A stretch of DNA of 48,243 bases from an uncultured Acetobacteraceae bacterium (lineage in GTDB: Bacteria > Pseudomonadota > Alphaproteobacteria > Acetobacterales > Acetobacteraceae). The notes below the pieces were generated by a model. The model saw only the letters and a list, made by a program, of their open reading frames with translations. It searched no databases and had not been told where the DNA came from. The translations under genes and the position numbers were made by a program. The stretch spans positions 1-48,243 of the forward strand of contig CAIRCM010000068.1 in the NCBI GenBank assembly GCA_903877125.1, written 5' to 3'. This document shows, in pieces, positions 34,404-42,748 of the stretch. Positions within the stretch are counted from its first letter, which is position 1, and each line of letters begins with the position of its first letter.

Positions 34404-35458
34404 CACGCGACTGGCCCGCCCTGGCAACGCGTCCGGACACGCCAAGCATCGTACCGAAGCTGCTGCGGGAGTACGGCGGCGCGACACGCCGCGTGGTCGA
34501 ACACTACCTCGCGACCGACCGGCCGGCGCCTTATCTGCACGATTTGCTCATCGACTACCCGCGCCGCGGCGGCAAGATGATGCGTCCCTGCATCTGCATC
34601 GCCAATGCCCGAGCGTTCGGCGCCAGCATGGAGGACGCGCTGCAGAGCGCCGCGGCGATCGAGATCCTTCACAATGCCCTGCTCATCCACGACGACATCC
34701 AGGATGAGAGCGAGGTCCGCCGCGGCCTGCCGACCTTGCATGAACAGCATGGCGTGCCGCTGGCGATCAACGCCGGCGACGCCATGCTCCTCCTCGCCAT
34801 GCGGCCCTTACTGTCAAACATCCGCACACTCGGTCCCCACGTCGCGGCCCGCATTCTGGAAGAGACCATGGCCATGGCCCGCGAAACCGCCGAAGGCCAG
34901 GCGTTGGAACTGGGTTGGCGCGACACCAACCGCACCGACGTCACGGAAGCGGACTACCTCACGATGGTGTTGAAAAAGACCGCCTGGATGGCGACGATCT
35001 GGCCGGCCCAGGTTGGTCTTCTGATCGGTTCCAACGGCATGGCCGATCCCACCAGCGTCGTGCGCTTCGGCTTCTTCCTCGGCGCTGCCTTCCAGATCCA
35101 GGACGATCTGCTGAATTTGATCGCCGACCGGTCGTACGGCAAGGAGTTGAACGGTGACCTGTTCGAGGCCAAACGCACGCTGATGCTCATCCACGCGCGG
35201 GAGACCTGCACCGAGGACGAACGCACGACGCTCGACGCGTTCCTGAAGCTGCAACGGCGCGACCGGTCGCAGGACAAGGTCCGTTGGCTGGCCGATCTGA
35301 TGGATCGCCAGGGATCGATCGAATACGCCCGCACGGTGGCGGGTGCCCTGGCCGGGGCGGCGGAGCATGAATTCGGCCGCGCCTACGGACATCTGCCGCC
35401 ATCCCAGGACAAGGATTTCATTGCCGGCCTGATCCCTTGGGTCTTCGAACGGACCTGA
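34400..35458 (+). CDS. Polyprenyl diphosphate synthase (isoprenyl synthase family)
   Basis: Prenyl chain elongation enzyme of 352 residues. It has RRGGKMMRPC (diphosphate binding), first aspartate motif DDIQD at 98-102 and a second motif reading QDDLLN at 234-239, so the last Asp of the classical second DDxxD is Asn. Positions -5 and -4 before the first motif are Ala and Leu rather than aromatic, which favours products of C20 or longer over FPP; that is inference from known chain-length rules. The GTG start overlaps the preceding stop. It lies in the fdxA cluster beside the FAD oxidoreductase, and is probably dedicated to that pathway rather than a housekeeping synthase. Confidence 0.92.
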   Translation: MTRDWPALATRPDTPSIVPKLLREYGGATRRVVEHYLATDRPAPYLHDLLIDYPRRGGKMMRPCICIANARAFGASMEDALQSAAAIEILHNALLIHDDIQDESEVRRGLPTLHEQHGVPLAINAGDAMLLLAMRPLLSNIRTLGPHVAARILEETMAMARETAEGQALELGWRDTNRTDVTEADYLTMVLKKTAWMATIWPAQVGLLIGSNGMADPTSVVRFGFFLGAAFQIQDDLLNLIADRSYGKELNGDLFEAKRTLMLIHARETCTEDERTTLDAFLKLQRRDRSQDKVRWLADLMDRQGSIEYARTVAGALAGAAEHEFGRAYGHLPPSQDKDFIAGLIPWVFERT

Positions 35459-35488
35459 CCAATATCGAAACGCATAGGAGCCGCCGAC

Positions 35489-36544
35489 ATGGCCGACTTC
35501 ATCGAATCCTTCGACCCACAGGAACTGCCGCCGCCCTTTCGCTTCCCCGGGGTCAGCATGACCACCTTCGCGATCGACCTCGGCCTCGAACACGGTCTGC
35601 CCGGCCTCAACACCTGGTGCGACACTTACCTCAACATCGACCCCGATGCGCGCTACCGTCCGCTGACCCCGGTCGGCTACCTCTGCATCCTGGATTACCC
35701 GCGCCTTTACTGCGACGCACCGGGCTACGGCGACTGGGGCTATGTGCCGCAAAAGGAGGTGTTTTTCACCTTCCCCGCCGTTCGGCTTGGCCGAGCAGTG
35801 GGCAATATCTTTCTGCCGACCGACCTGTCCTGGGCGATGCCGTTTATCGCGGTGAACAACGCGACCTCGGCCATCACCGGCCGTACCGTGCTGGGGTTTC
35901 AGAAGATTTTCGGCGCCATCGACCTCCCGGAAAAACCGGACAAGTCGTTCGAAGCCACCGTCTCCCTGCCGGTTTTTCAGACCACTGGGCATGACGTCGA
36001 GCAGAAATACGAACCTGTCGTCAGCGTCTGGACCGGCCCACCGAACCCTGCAATCCAGGCCCTGGACGGCACATTCCCCTGGAACCTGCTGGGTCACAGC
36101 CAGAGCATGGATTATATCGAGAACACAGCCATGCACCTGCTGGAGGATCTCGTCCCCGGCCTGCTGGAGGTCATCAACCTCAAGCAGATGCGCGGCGGCC
36201 AGAATCCCAAGACGGCGGTCTATCAGGCATTGGTGCAAAGCCGCATGAGTTTCGCGAACATGACCGCGCCGGTGTTCTACGAGAACCCGACCTTCATGTT
36301 CCATGCCGATGCCAGCATGACCTGCGGCATCAACGGCGCCGAACTGGCCAAGATCGGCGGGAAGAAGTTGCCGGCGCTCGCGGCGTTTTCCATGACCCTC
36401 GACATGACTCTGGACCACGTCGTCGATGCCTATGTCAGCCCGCAAGGGGCGGCGGCGGAGCCTGACGGACTTTGCGGCACCTGGCACGGGTTCTGGAGGC
36501 CCTACTTCAAGGATCTGGGGCGCCTGCTGTTCCCCTTCGCCTGA
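35489..36544 (+). CDS. Acetoacetate decarboxylase-like superfamily protein
   Basis: A 351-residue protein, longer than classical acetoacetate decarboxylase (about 245). MPFIAVNNATSAITGRTVLGFQKIFG at residues 117-142 resembles the decarboxylase core, where an active-site Lys pair follows GRE(x)nPKK. Here Lys139 matches the Schiff-base Lys but the second Lys is Ile, from recalled alignment. MSFANMTAPVFYENPTFMFH is a later conserved-looking block. No signal peptide. AGGAG precedes the ATG by 12 bases. Related proteins catalyse aldol or dehydration chemistry instead of decarboxylation, so a biosynthetic role in this cluster is possible. Superfamily call is moderate, function unknown. Confidence 0.65.
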   Translation: MADFIESFDPQELPPPFRFPGVSMTTFAIDLGLEHGLPGLNTWCDTYLNIDPDARYRPLTPVGYLCILDYPRLYCDAPGYGDWGYVPQKEVFFTFPAVRLGRAVGNIFLPTDLSWAMPFIAVNNATSAITGRTVLGFQKIFGAIDLPEKPDKSFEATVSLPVFQTTGHDVEQKYEPVVSVWTGPPNPAIQALDGTFPWNLLGHSQSMDYIENTAMHLLEDLVPGLLEVINLKQMRGGQNPKTAVYQALVQSRMSFANMTAPVFYENPTFMFHADASMTCGINGAELAKIGGKKLPALAAFSMTLDMTLDHVVDAYVSPQGAAAEPDGLCGTWHGFWRPYFKDLGRLLFPFA

Positions 36545-36565
36545 TGCGGCGCGAATATTTTCATT

Positions 36566-36600
36566 CCGTCATGGTCGGCCCTGTCGGACCGGACTGACGG
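36566..36600. terminator. Stem-loop after the isoprenoid-like cluster
   Basis: CCGTCA (36566-36571) pairs with TGACGG (36595-36600), with inner GGTC (36573-36576) and GACC (36587-36590). It lies 22 bases after the stop of the decarboxylase-like gene. There is no T-run, so it would be a weak or Rho-assisted terminator. The remaining 212 bases to the next gene show nothing definite. Confidence 0.4.
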
Positions 36601-36812
36601 AGGACGATCCAAACCGGTCTGCTGCCTGGTTGTTTCCCGTTCTGTTCCAGGTTTTCCACCGAACGCAAACCTCGCCAAGGTCGCTTTCCAATTGGATTGG
36701 AAGCCGCGTGCCGGTATCGTTGTCGCGACCCGCGCGAGACAAATCGTGGATAGCGATACGCGCCACAGCCGAACAGCAAAACATTCGGAAGCCGGCATAG
36801 CCGATTGGAACA

Positions 36813-37571
36813 ATGAAAATGCCCGACGTATCCGCCGAAGGCAGACGGGTGCTCTCCGGAAACCGGCAGGTCATCGTCGGTTTGGGGGTGCTTCTCCTGG
36901 CGCTCCCCCTATGGTGGGGCACGGACCATTTCGTCCCCAGCCTGACAGCGAAACGCGTCGTGGCAACCGCCATATGCTATACCTTGCATGACGCCAGCGA
37001 GGCTCAACTCCGGGGGGCTTTGATCGCGGCGCGGACGCAGGCCGCCGCGGTGGAGGCTACATTCGAACCCGGCGGGAGCCCCGACGGTCATGGCGCGACC
37101 TACTACCTCTCCGTCACCGCCGACACCCCGGAAAAGGCCCGCTCGGATCTCGCGGCTTTCACGGACGCAATCAAGATTGCCTTCCCGTTGGCCGAACGCA
37201 ATCTCCTGGTGTCGACGAACAACTCGACTGTCCCCGAGTCCAATGAACTGGGCCGGCGTGTGACCTTCGGGCTCAGAACCACGGTAATCCTGATGATACT
37301 GGGAGGTCAGTTTCTGACCGTCATCGGTGGCCACCGGGCAGGGTTCGGCCGCGCCGGTCTTCTCGGCACCTTGGCTTGGCCGGTCGTGGTCTTCATCGCG
37401 GCCAACGGTGATTCCGGCGGCACCAGACGCCGCGCGGGCCATGGCCAGCCGTTCGAACTTCCGGACTGGCATTTTGTCGTTCTGTTTCTTGCCCTGACGC
37501 TGGTATCAGTGATTTTGAGCCTCTGGCTTACACGCCGTAAACGACCCGCGGACGGCAGGCCCAGATCTTGA
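36813..37571 (+). CDS. Hypothetical membrane protein (252 residues)
   Basis: Inner-membrane protein with one N-terminal helix (VIVGLGVLLLALPLWWG, about residues 20-36), a soluble, probably periplasmic domain of about 115 residues (ASEAQLRGALIAARTQAAAV, TPEKARSDLAAFTDAIKIAF), and three C-terminal helices (about 157-175, 180-198 and 222-240) ending in a basic tail. This layout slightly recalls chain-length or stress-sensing membrane proteins, but no family is recognised. A second ATG lies two codons in. It follows the isoprenoid-like cluster after 268 bases and may be independent of it. Confidence 0.7.
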   Translation: MKMPDVSAEGRRVLSGNRQVIVGLGVLLLALPLWWGTDHFVPSLTAKRVVATAICYTLHDASEAQLRGALIAARTQAAAVEATFEPGGSPDGHGATYYLSVTADTPEKARSDLAAFTDAIKIAFPLAERNLLVSTNNSTVPESNELGRRVTFGLRTTVILMILGGQFLTVIGGHRAGFGRAGLLGTLAWPVVVFIAANGDSGGTRRRAGHGQPFELPDWHFVVLFLALTLVSVILSLWLTRRKRPADGRPRS

Positions 37572-37934
37572 TGTTCGTCCCGAAAAATCAACCTGGTTAT
37601 TGTCGAATCGAGATATATTGACCCGGGCAATACAAAAGCAAAGCGTTGGGCGGTTCGCGGACAACTGGGTGCGTGCCGGATAACATCTGAAAATCTGCGC
37701 GTCTTTGGCGCTCGGTTCGTCCTGGACGGCACGCCGGCACCTGGTCGGTACGGGATTTCCCGACCGCGTTGACGCCTCGACCGGGGCCGGCAAACGGATT
37801 ACAAATCTAATCAACTATTGGTGAGGCGGGCCGGTGGTTTGCGCGGTACAAGACTTGTCAGCCGCCGCTATCTTGCCTCACCCACGTATCGGTATTGCGA
37901 AAGCCGCATGTAATAAGCGGCCGGGAGTCGGGGT
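37572..37934. other. 363-base intergenic region before the cyclase pair
   Basis: No gene supported. The first half is AT-richer than its surroundings (for example ATATATTGACCC near 37610), so it probably carries the promoter for the cyclase genes. I could not place a well-spaced pair of boxes with confidence. Confidence 0.4.
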
Positions 37935-40900
37935 TTGGCCAGTTTTTGCGCGCAATGCGGACAGGAATGCGCGGACAGCGCGACACGGTGCGACGCCTGC
38001 GGATCGATGTCGCCCGCCGCGCCCACACATGCGGAGCGGCGGCAGGTCACCGCCCTGTCCTTCGCGATTGTCGATTTCGTCGATCAGACCTTACGGCTTT
38101 CCCCTGGCGATCAACTGCGGGTCAAGGACACCTACCTCGCGGCCTGCGACGACATCGTTTCCGAATTCGGCGGCCACGTCATGCAGGACATGGCGGAGGG
38201 CATGGTCGCCTATTTCGGCTACCCCCGCGCCAATGAGGACGATCCGGCCAACGCCGTGCGGGCGGCGATCAAGTTGCGCGATACCATCGGCCATCTCGAT
38301 CTGCCGACCGGGGTCAAACTGCGCTGTCGAATCGGCATCGCCACCGGCCTGATCGTTGTCAGCGAACTGGTCCGCCGGCGGGAAGGGCGTGGCGGCGGGC
38401 TGGTCGGCGGCGCACCCAACCTCGCAGCCCGGCTACAGGCCGCGGCGCTGCCGGACACCGTCGTGGTCGCCGATGCCACACGTCGTATCGCCGAGGGTTC
38501 GTTCGTCTACCGCGACCTCGGTCGGATCGCCCTCAAGGGTTTCCCCGACCCGTTGCCCGCCTTCGAGGCGGTCGAGGCACCGCCCATCGCCAGTCGCTTT
38601 CTCGCCCGCACGCATGGCAACGCAACGCCGATGGTCGGGCGCGGCGGGGAGTTGAACCGGCTGCGCGAACTGTGGGATGCGGCGCGGCAAGGCCATGGGA
38701 AGGCCGTTCTCCTGAAGGGCGAACCAGGGATCGGCAAATCGCGCCTGGTCGATGAACTGCGCCGCACGGTCGCCGATACCCCGCATGTGCAGTTCGCCTG
38801 GTTCTGCGGGCCAAACACCACCGACAGCGCGCTCCACCCGGTGATCGAGCAGATCGCCCGCACGGCTCGGTTCGAACCCGGCGATACGCCGGAGACGCGC
38901 CGCGCCAACCTGCAAAGAATATTCGTTGGCTTCGGCACCACCGATCCCCTGGGCCAGGCCGCCATCGCCGATCTGATGGGCCTGCCGCCCGCGTCGGATA
39001 ACCCGATCGCCGCGCTGACGCCCGACCGCCGCAAGGCGGTGACCCTCGATACCATGCTGAGCATGATGCGCTTCATCGCCAGCACACGCCCCGCCTTGTT
39101 TGTCCTGGAAGACCTGCATTGGTGCGATTCCACGACGCTCGAACTGCTGGAACACGCCCTTGCCTGCACCGCTGACCATCCTTGGATGATCCTGTGCAGC
39201 ACCCGCCCCGATTACGCGGGCCCCTGGCCGGAAACCGACGATATTTCGACCATCGAACTGGGCCGGCTGGATCGCGGCGCCGCGGAACAGATTTGCCGGC
39301 TGCTGGGCACGGATGGGCTGCTGCCAGCCGAATCCGTCCGCCAAATTGTCGAGCGCTGCGACGGGATTCCCCTGTTCGTGGAGGAAATGACGAAATCCGT
39401 CCTCGAAGCCACCGCCGACGGTTCCGCTGTCGCCCCAATTCCCGCTTCGGTGCGGGATTCGCTCATGGCGCGTCTCGATCGCCTCGGCAGCGCCAAGCGG
39501 GTCGCCTGCCTGGGCGCGGCGATCGGCCGGCGGTTCGGCTATGGCCTGCTCGCCGCCGTCGCCGCCATGCCCGAGGCGACGTTGCGGGAGGATTTGCGCG
39601 AACTCTCACTGTCCGGTCTCGTCGAACGTCATGGCGTCCCGCCCGCCAGCTCGTATCTGTTCAAACATGCCCTGATCCGCGACGCGGCCTACGATTCGCT
39701 GCTGCGGTCGGAACGCGAACCCCTGCACGGGCAGATCGCGGCCGAGTTGCGGGACCGTTTTCCGGAAACACGCGACAGCGAACCGGAACTGATCGCATAC
39801 CATTTGACGGAAAGCGGCGCCTTCGACGAGGCGATCCCGCTCTGGGCCAGTGCCGGCCAGCGTGCGTCCTCCCGCGCCGCGCATGTGGAAGCGGTTGGCC
39901 ACCTGCAAACCGCGCTAAAGCTGCTGCGCGAACAGCCGAACGATGCCCAGCGGGTCGGTCTGGAATTGCAGCTGCTGCTGGGCCTCGCCGTGAGTCTGTC
40001 GGCGTCGCGCGGCTATACCAATCCCGATGTCGGCCGGGTGCTGGCCGAGGCCCGCGGCATCTGCGACGCGCTGGGCAACGTCTCCGGCCTGTTCGCCGCC
40101 CTGCGCGGCATCTGCAGTTTCGCCATCGTGGCCAGCGACATCGCAGTTGCCGAGACAACAGCAAGGCATTGCGTCGCCATTGCCGACGAGACCGGCGACG
40201 TCGAGCACCGGATCGAAAGCGACGCGACCCTCGGCTATATTCTCTACGTCAAAGGCGAGCTCGCGACCGCCCGCTTTCACCTTGAGCGTGCGGCCCGACT
40301 CTACACCGAAAACGATGGTATCGGCCGCGTTTTCCCCTCTCCGCAGGATCCGCTGATCGTCGCTTTGTCATCCCTGCTGCACGTCTTGCATGCGATGGAT
40401 GAGACGCAGGCCGCCGACCGCGTCAACGACACGCTGACCGCACATGCCCCAGCGCTGGGGCGGACATTCGATCTGGTGTGGGCGCTGACGTTCCAGTCCC
40501 ATTACCAGCAACAGATCGGCCGCCCCGGTCCCGCCATGCGGCTGCGAGACGAAATGATCCGCGTTTGCTCGGAAAACGGGTACGAGCACTGGCGGATCGT
40601 CGGCGGCGTGTTCCGCGGGTTCGGGCTGGGCTATCTGGGCAAGCCAGCGGAAGGGCTCGAACAGGCCGAGGCCGGGTTGATCGAACTCGACCGCATCGGT
40701 GATCTGCACTGGCGCGCGCTCTATCTCGGCGAAATCGCCCGGCTGAATGCCGAACTTGGCGACATGCTGTCGGCCGCGGCGACGATCGACGCGGCGATCG
40801 CGCGGGCGCGCGAGTCCGGAGAGCACTATTTCCTCTCGCCGTTGTATCGCCGCAAGGCCGAGGTTCTGGTTCGGATGCCCACCCCGGATCCTGCCGCGAT

Positions 40901-41009
40901 CGGCGCCGTGCGCGCCGAAGCGATTGCCATCGCCGAAGCCCAGGGGGCCCGCCGCTTCGCGCGGGAGGCCGCGGTGGCGCATGACTCGCACTTGCCCGCG
41001 ATCGGATGA
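37935..41009 (+). CDS. Zinc-ribbon, class III cyclase-like (degenerate), AAA ATPase and TPR-like signalling protein
   Basis: A 1024-residue multidomain protein. A zinc ribbon (C5, C8, C19, C22: CAQC and CDAC) is followed by a class III nucleotide cyclase domain (about 33-215), then an AAA-type NTPase (about 230-520; Walker A KGEPGIGKSR, Walker B ALFVLEDLHWCD), then helical TPR-like repeats to the end. In the cyclase domain both metal Asp positions are altered (Ala44 and Glu88), while Asn162 and Arg166 (GGAPNLAARLQ) remain, so it is unlikely to be active alone. The TTG start has GGGAG upstream and gives the ribbon immediately. A small cyclase gene follows 54 bases later. Likely a signal-responsive regulator. 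Confidence 0.85.
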   Translation: MASFCAQCGQECADSATRCDACGSMSPAAPTHAERRQVTALSFAIVDFVDQTLRLSPGDQLRVKDTYLAACDDIVSEFGGHVMQDMAEGMVAYFGYPRANEDDPANAVRAAIKLRDTIGHLDLPTGVKLRCRIGIATGLIVVSELVRRREGRGGGLVGGAPNLAARLQAAALPDTVVVADATRRIAEGSFVYRDLGRIALKGFPDPLPAFEAVEAPPIASRFLARTHGNATPMVGRGGELNRLRELWDAARQGHGKAVLLKGEPGIGKSRLVDELRRTVADTPHVQFAWFCGPNTTDSALHPVIEQIARTARFEPGDTPETRRANLQRIFVGFGTTDPLGQAAIADLMGLPPASDNPIAALTPDRRKAVTLDTMLSMMRFIASTRPALFVLEDLHWCDSTTLELLEHALACTADHPWMILCSTRPDYAGPWPETDDISTIELGRLDRGAAEQICRLLGTDGLLPAESVRQIVERCDGIPLFVEEMTKSVLEATADGSAVAPIPASVRDSLMARLDRLGSAKRVACLGAAIGRRFGYGLLAAVAAMPEATLREDLRELSLSGLVERHGVPPASSYLFKHALIRDAAYDSLLRSEREPLHGQIAAELRDRFPETRDSEPELIAYHLTESGAFDEAIPLWASAGQRASSRAAHVEAVGHLQTALKLLREQPNDAQRVGLELQLLLGLAVSLSASRGYTNPDVGRVLAEARGICDALGNVSGLFAALRGICSFAIVASDIAVAETTARHCVAIADETGDVEHRIESDATLGYILYVKGELATARFHLERAARLYTENDGIGRVFPSPQDPLIVALSSLLHVLHAMDETQAADRVNDTLTAHAPALGRTFDLVWALTFQSHYQQQIGRPGPAMRLRDEMIRVCSENGYEHWRIVGGVFRGFGLGYLGKPAEGLEQAEAGLIELDRIGDLHWRALYLGEIARLNAELGDMLSAAATIDAAIARARESGEHYFLSPLYRRKAEVLVRMPTPDPAAIGAVRAEAIAIAEAQGARRFAREAAVAHDSHLPAIG

Positions 41010-41063
41010 TAATATCGGGAATCGATTGGCAATTCAGGCTGGGATGGAGCTGGTCCGATATCC

Positions 41064-41633
41064 ATGTCGACACCGCCCGCTGAACGACGCGCCTACCTGA
41101 CCGAACGGCGGCAGGTAACGGCGCTGTTCTGCGATCTCGTGGATTCGGTGACGCTGACCGTGCGGCTCGACCCCGAGGACCTGAATCGGGTCTTCGACCT
41201 GTATCTGGCGGCCTGCGACAACATCGTCAGCGCCCATGGCGGTGAGGTGATGCAATATATGGGGGATGGGGTACTGGCTTATTTCGGCTATGCCCGTCCG
41301 GCCGATACCGACGCCGCCAATGCCGTTCGCGCCGCCAGGCAACTGCGCGATGCGTTGGGGCGGCTGGCCTTGCCGGCGGACGTCACGCTGCGCAGCCGGA
41401 TCGGCGTGGTCAGCAGTTGGGTGGTGGTCGGCGACGTCAAAGCCCATGGCAACGGCATCCTGGGGGAGACACCGCATCTCGCGTCGCGGCTTCAGGCCTT
41501 TGGCAAGCCAGATTCGGTGATCGTGTGCGAGGCGACGCGGCGGCTTGCCGGCGATGCTTTCACGTTCCGGCACATGGGCATGGTTCAGCCCAGCGGCTTT
41601 CCCGATCCGGTGATGGCATTCGAGGCACTTTAG
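41064..41633 (+). CDS. Stand-alone class III nucleotide cyclase domain protein
   Basis: A 189-residue protein that is just a cyclase domain, strongly alignable with the domain of the preceding gene (shared ERRQVTAL, AACD, AYFGY, ANAVRAA). It has both metal-binding Asp residues, Asp24 (ALFCDLVDS) and Asp68 (YMGDGVLAYFGY), but the transition-state Asn is His138 (GETPHLASRLQ); Arg142 is kept. Class III cyclases work as dimers with shared sites, so the defect here is the mirror image of that in its neighbour. It lacks AAA and TPR parts and any membrane segment. No strong ribosome binding site; GGAG lies rather far upstream. Product (cAMP or cGMP) unknown. Confidence 0.85.
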   Translation: MSTPPAERRAYLTERRQVTALFCDLVDSVTLTVRLDPEDLNRVFDLYLAACDNIVSAHGGEVMQYMGDGVLAYFGYARPADTDAANAVRAARQLRDALGRLALPADVTLRSRIGVVSSWVVVGDVKAHGNGILGETPHLASRLQAFGKPDSVIVCEATRRLAGDAFTFRHMGMVQPSGFPDPVMAFEAL

Positions 41634-41646
41634 AACCTGATCGCCG

Positions 41647-41688
41647 GAGCCGGCCCTGTCGTGGTCTAGACGCCGCGCCCGCCGGCTC
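41647..41688. promoter_or_regulatory. 8-base inverted repeat upstream of the PEP-mutase family gene
   Basis: GAGCCGGC (41647-41654) and GCCGGCTC (41681-41688), 26 bases apart, in the 92-base gap between the cyclase and lyase genes. It could be an operator or a weak hairpin after the cyclase gene. In GC-rich DNA such a repeat may be chance. Confidence 0.25.
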
Positions 41689-41725
41689 TATCCTGACAGC
41701 AGACGAATAACCGGAAGGAAACGCC

Positions 41726-42589
41726 ATGACTGCCCCCGAACGCCTGCGCGCGCTGCTCGCCGAACCCGGCCTTGTGACCATGCCCGCCGTATGGGACGGC
41801 CTGACCGCCAAGATGACCGCCGCCGCCGGCTTCAAGACCGCGTTTCTGTCGGGCTCCTGCGTCGCGGCAAGCCGACTGGGCGGGCCGGACCTCGACCTGA
41901 TCTCGTTCGCCGAGATGTTTGACTCCTTTAACATGGTGCGCGGCGCGGCCCCGGATTTGCTGATCCTGGCGGATGGCGACCATGGCTACGGAAACGCGAT
42001 GAACGTGCAGCGCACCGTCCGCGCGTATGGCCGGGCCGGCGCGGCGGCGATCCTGATCGAGGACAAGATCACCCCCCGCGCGCTGACTGCCGCCGGCAAA
42101 CCGTGCATGCCGCGCGAAGAAGCCCGGATGAAGATCCGTGCCGCCGTGCAGGCCGCCAAGGACTCCGGCATCCTGATTCTGGCCCGCACGGATTGCCGCC
42201 CGACCCAAGGCATCGATGAGGCCGTCGCGCGCATCGAAATGTATGTCGAGGAAGGCGCCGACATCCTGTTCCTGGACTCCCCGGCCGACGACGCGGAAAT
42301 CCGCCGCGCCGTCGCCGCCGCGAAAGGCCGACCGTCATTCGCCGTGCTGTCCCCTGGGGCGCCGCGCGCCACCCCTTCCAAAACCGAAGCCGAGGCGTTG
42401 GGCTTCAAGATCGGCACCTATCCGACGGGTATGCTCGCGCCGGCCGCGGCTGGAATCAAAGCCGGACTCGATGCGCTGCTGGCCGGAGGCAACCAGGCGT
42501 CCAGCGCGATGCCGGGCGCGGAGCTGCGGGCGACGCTCGGCTATGGCGACTACGACGACCACGCCAGGCAGTTCATCGTCGGGGGGTAA
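41726..42589 (+). CDS. Isocitrate lyase/PEP mutase superfamily enzyme
   Basis: A 287-residue TIM-barrel enzyme. Substrate and metal motifs are SGSCVAASRLGGPDL, LILADGDHGYGNAMNVQRTV and ILIEDKITPR. The KKCGH-type catalytic Cys loop of true isocitrate and methylisocitrate lyases is absent (the loop reads ALTAAGKPCMPREE), which favours oxaloacetate decarboxylase, PEP-mutase-like or dialkylmalate-lyase-like chemistry. GGAAGGAAACGCC is a strong ribosome binding site. A TRAP permease follows, suggesting import and cleavage of a dicarboxylate; that is inference. Confidence 0.88.
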   Translation: MTAPERLRALLAEPGLVTMPAVWDGLTAKMTAAAGFKTAFLSGSCVAASRLGGPDLDLISFAEMFDSFNMVRGAAPDLLILADGDHGYGNAMNVQRTVRAYGRAGAAAILIEDKITPRALTAAGKPCMPREEARMKIRAAVQAAKDSGILILARTDCRPTQGIDEAVARIEMYVEEGADILFLDSPADDAEIRRAVAAAKGRPSFAVLSPGAPRATPSKTEAEALGFKIGTYPTGMLAPAAAGIKAGLDALLAGGNQASSAMPGAELRATLGYGDYDDHARQFIVGG

Positions 42590-42599
42590 TGTCCAGCGT

Positions 42600-42620
42600 A
42601 AGGGCGGCGGTCCCGCCCTT
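42600..42620 (+). terminator. Stem-loop after the PEP-mutase family gene
   Basis: AAGGGCGG (42600-42607), loop CGGTC, CCGCCCTT (42613-42620): an 8-base perfect stem beginning 10 bases after the stop codon. There is no T-run beyond the stem, so it may be a partial terminator or an RNA-stabilising hairpin before the TRAP permease gene. Confidence 0.5.
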
Positions 42621-42748
42621 GTCACGCGCGGGTGGGTCGGATAGTGGCGCGGCTGAAAAGCCGTCATAACAGGAACGCCCATGTCCGCCCCTCCCCGCCG
42701 TACCCACCACACCGGCGCCGTTTCGGCGACCGAGGTCGGGGCGTCATC

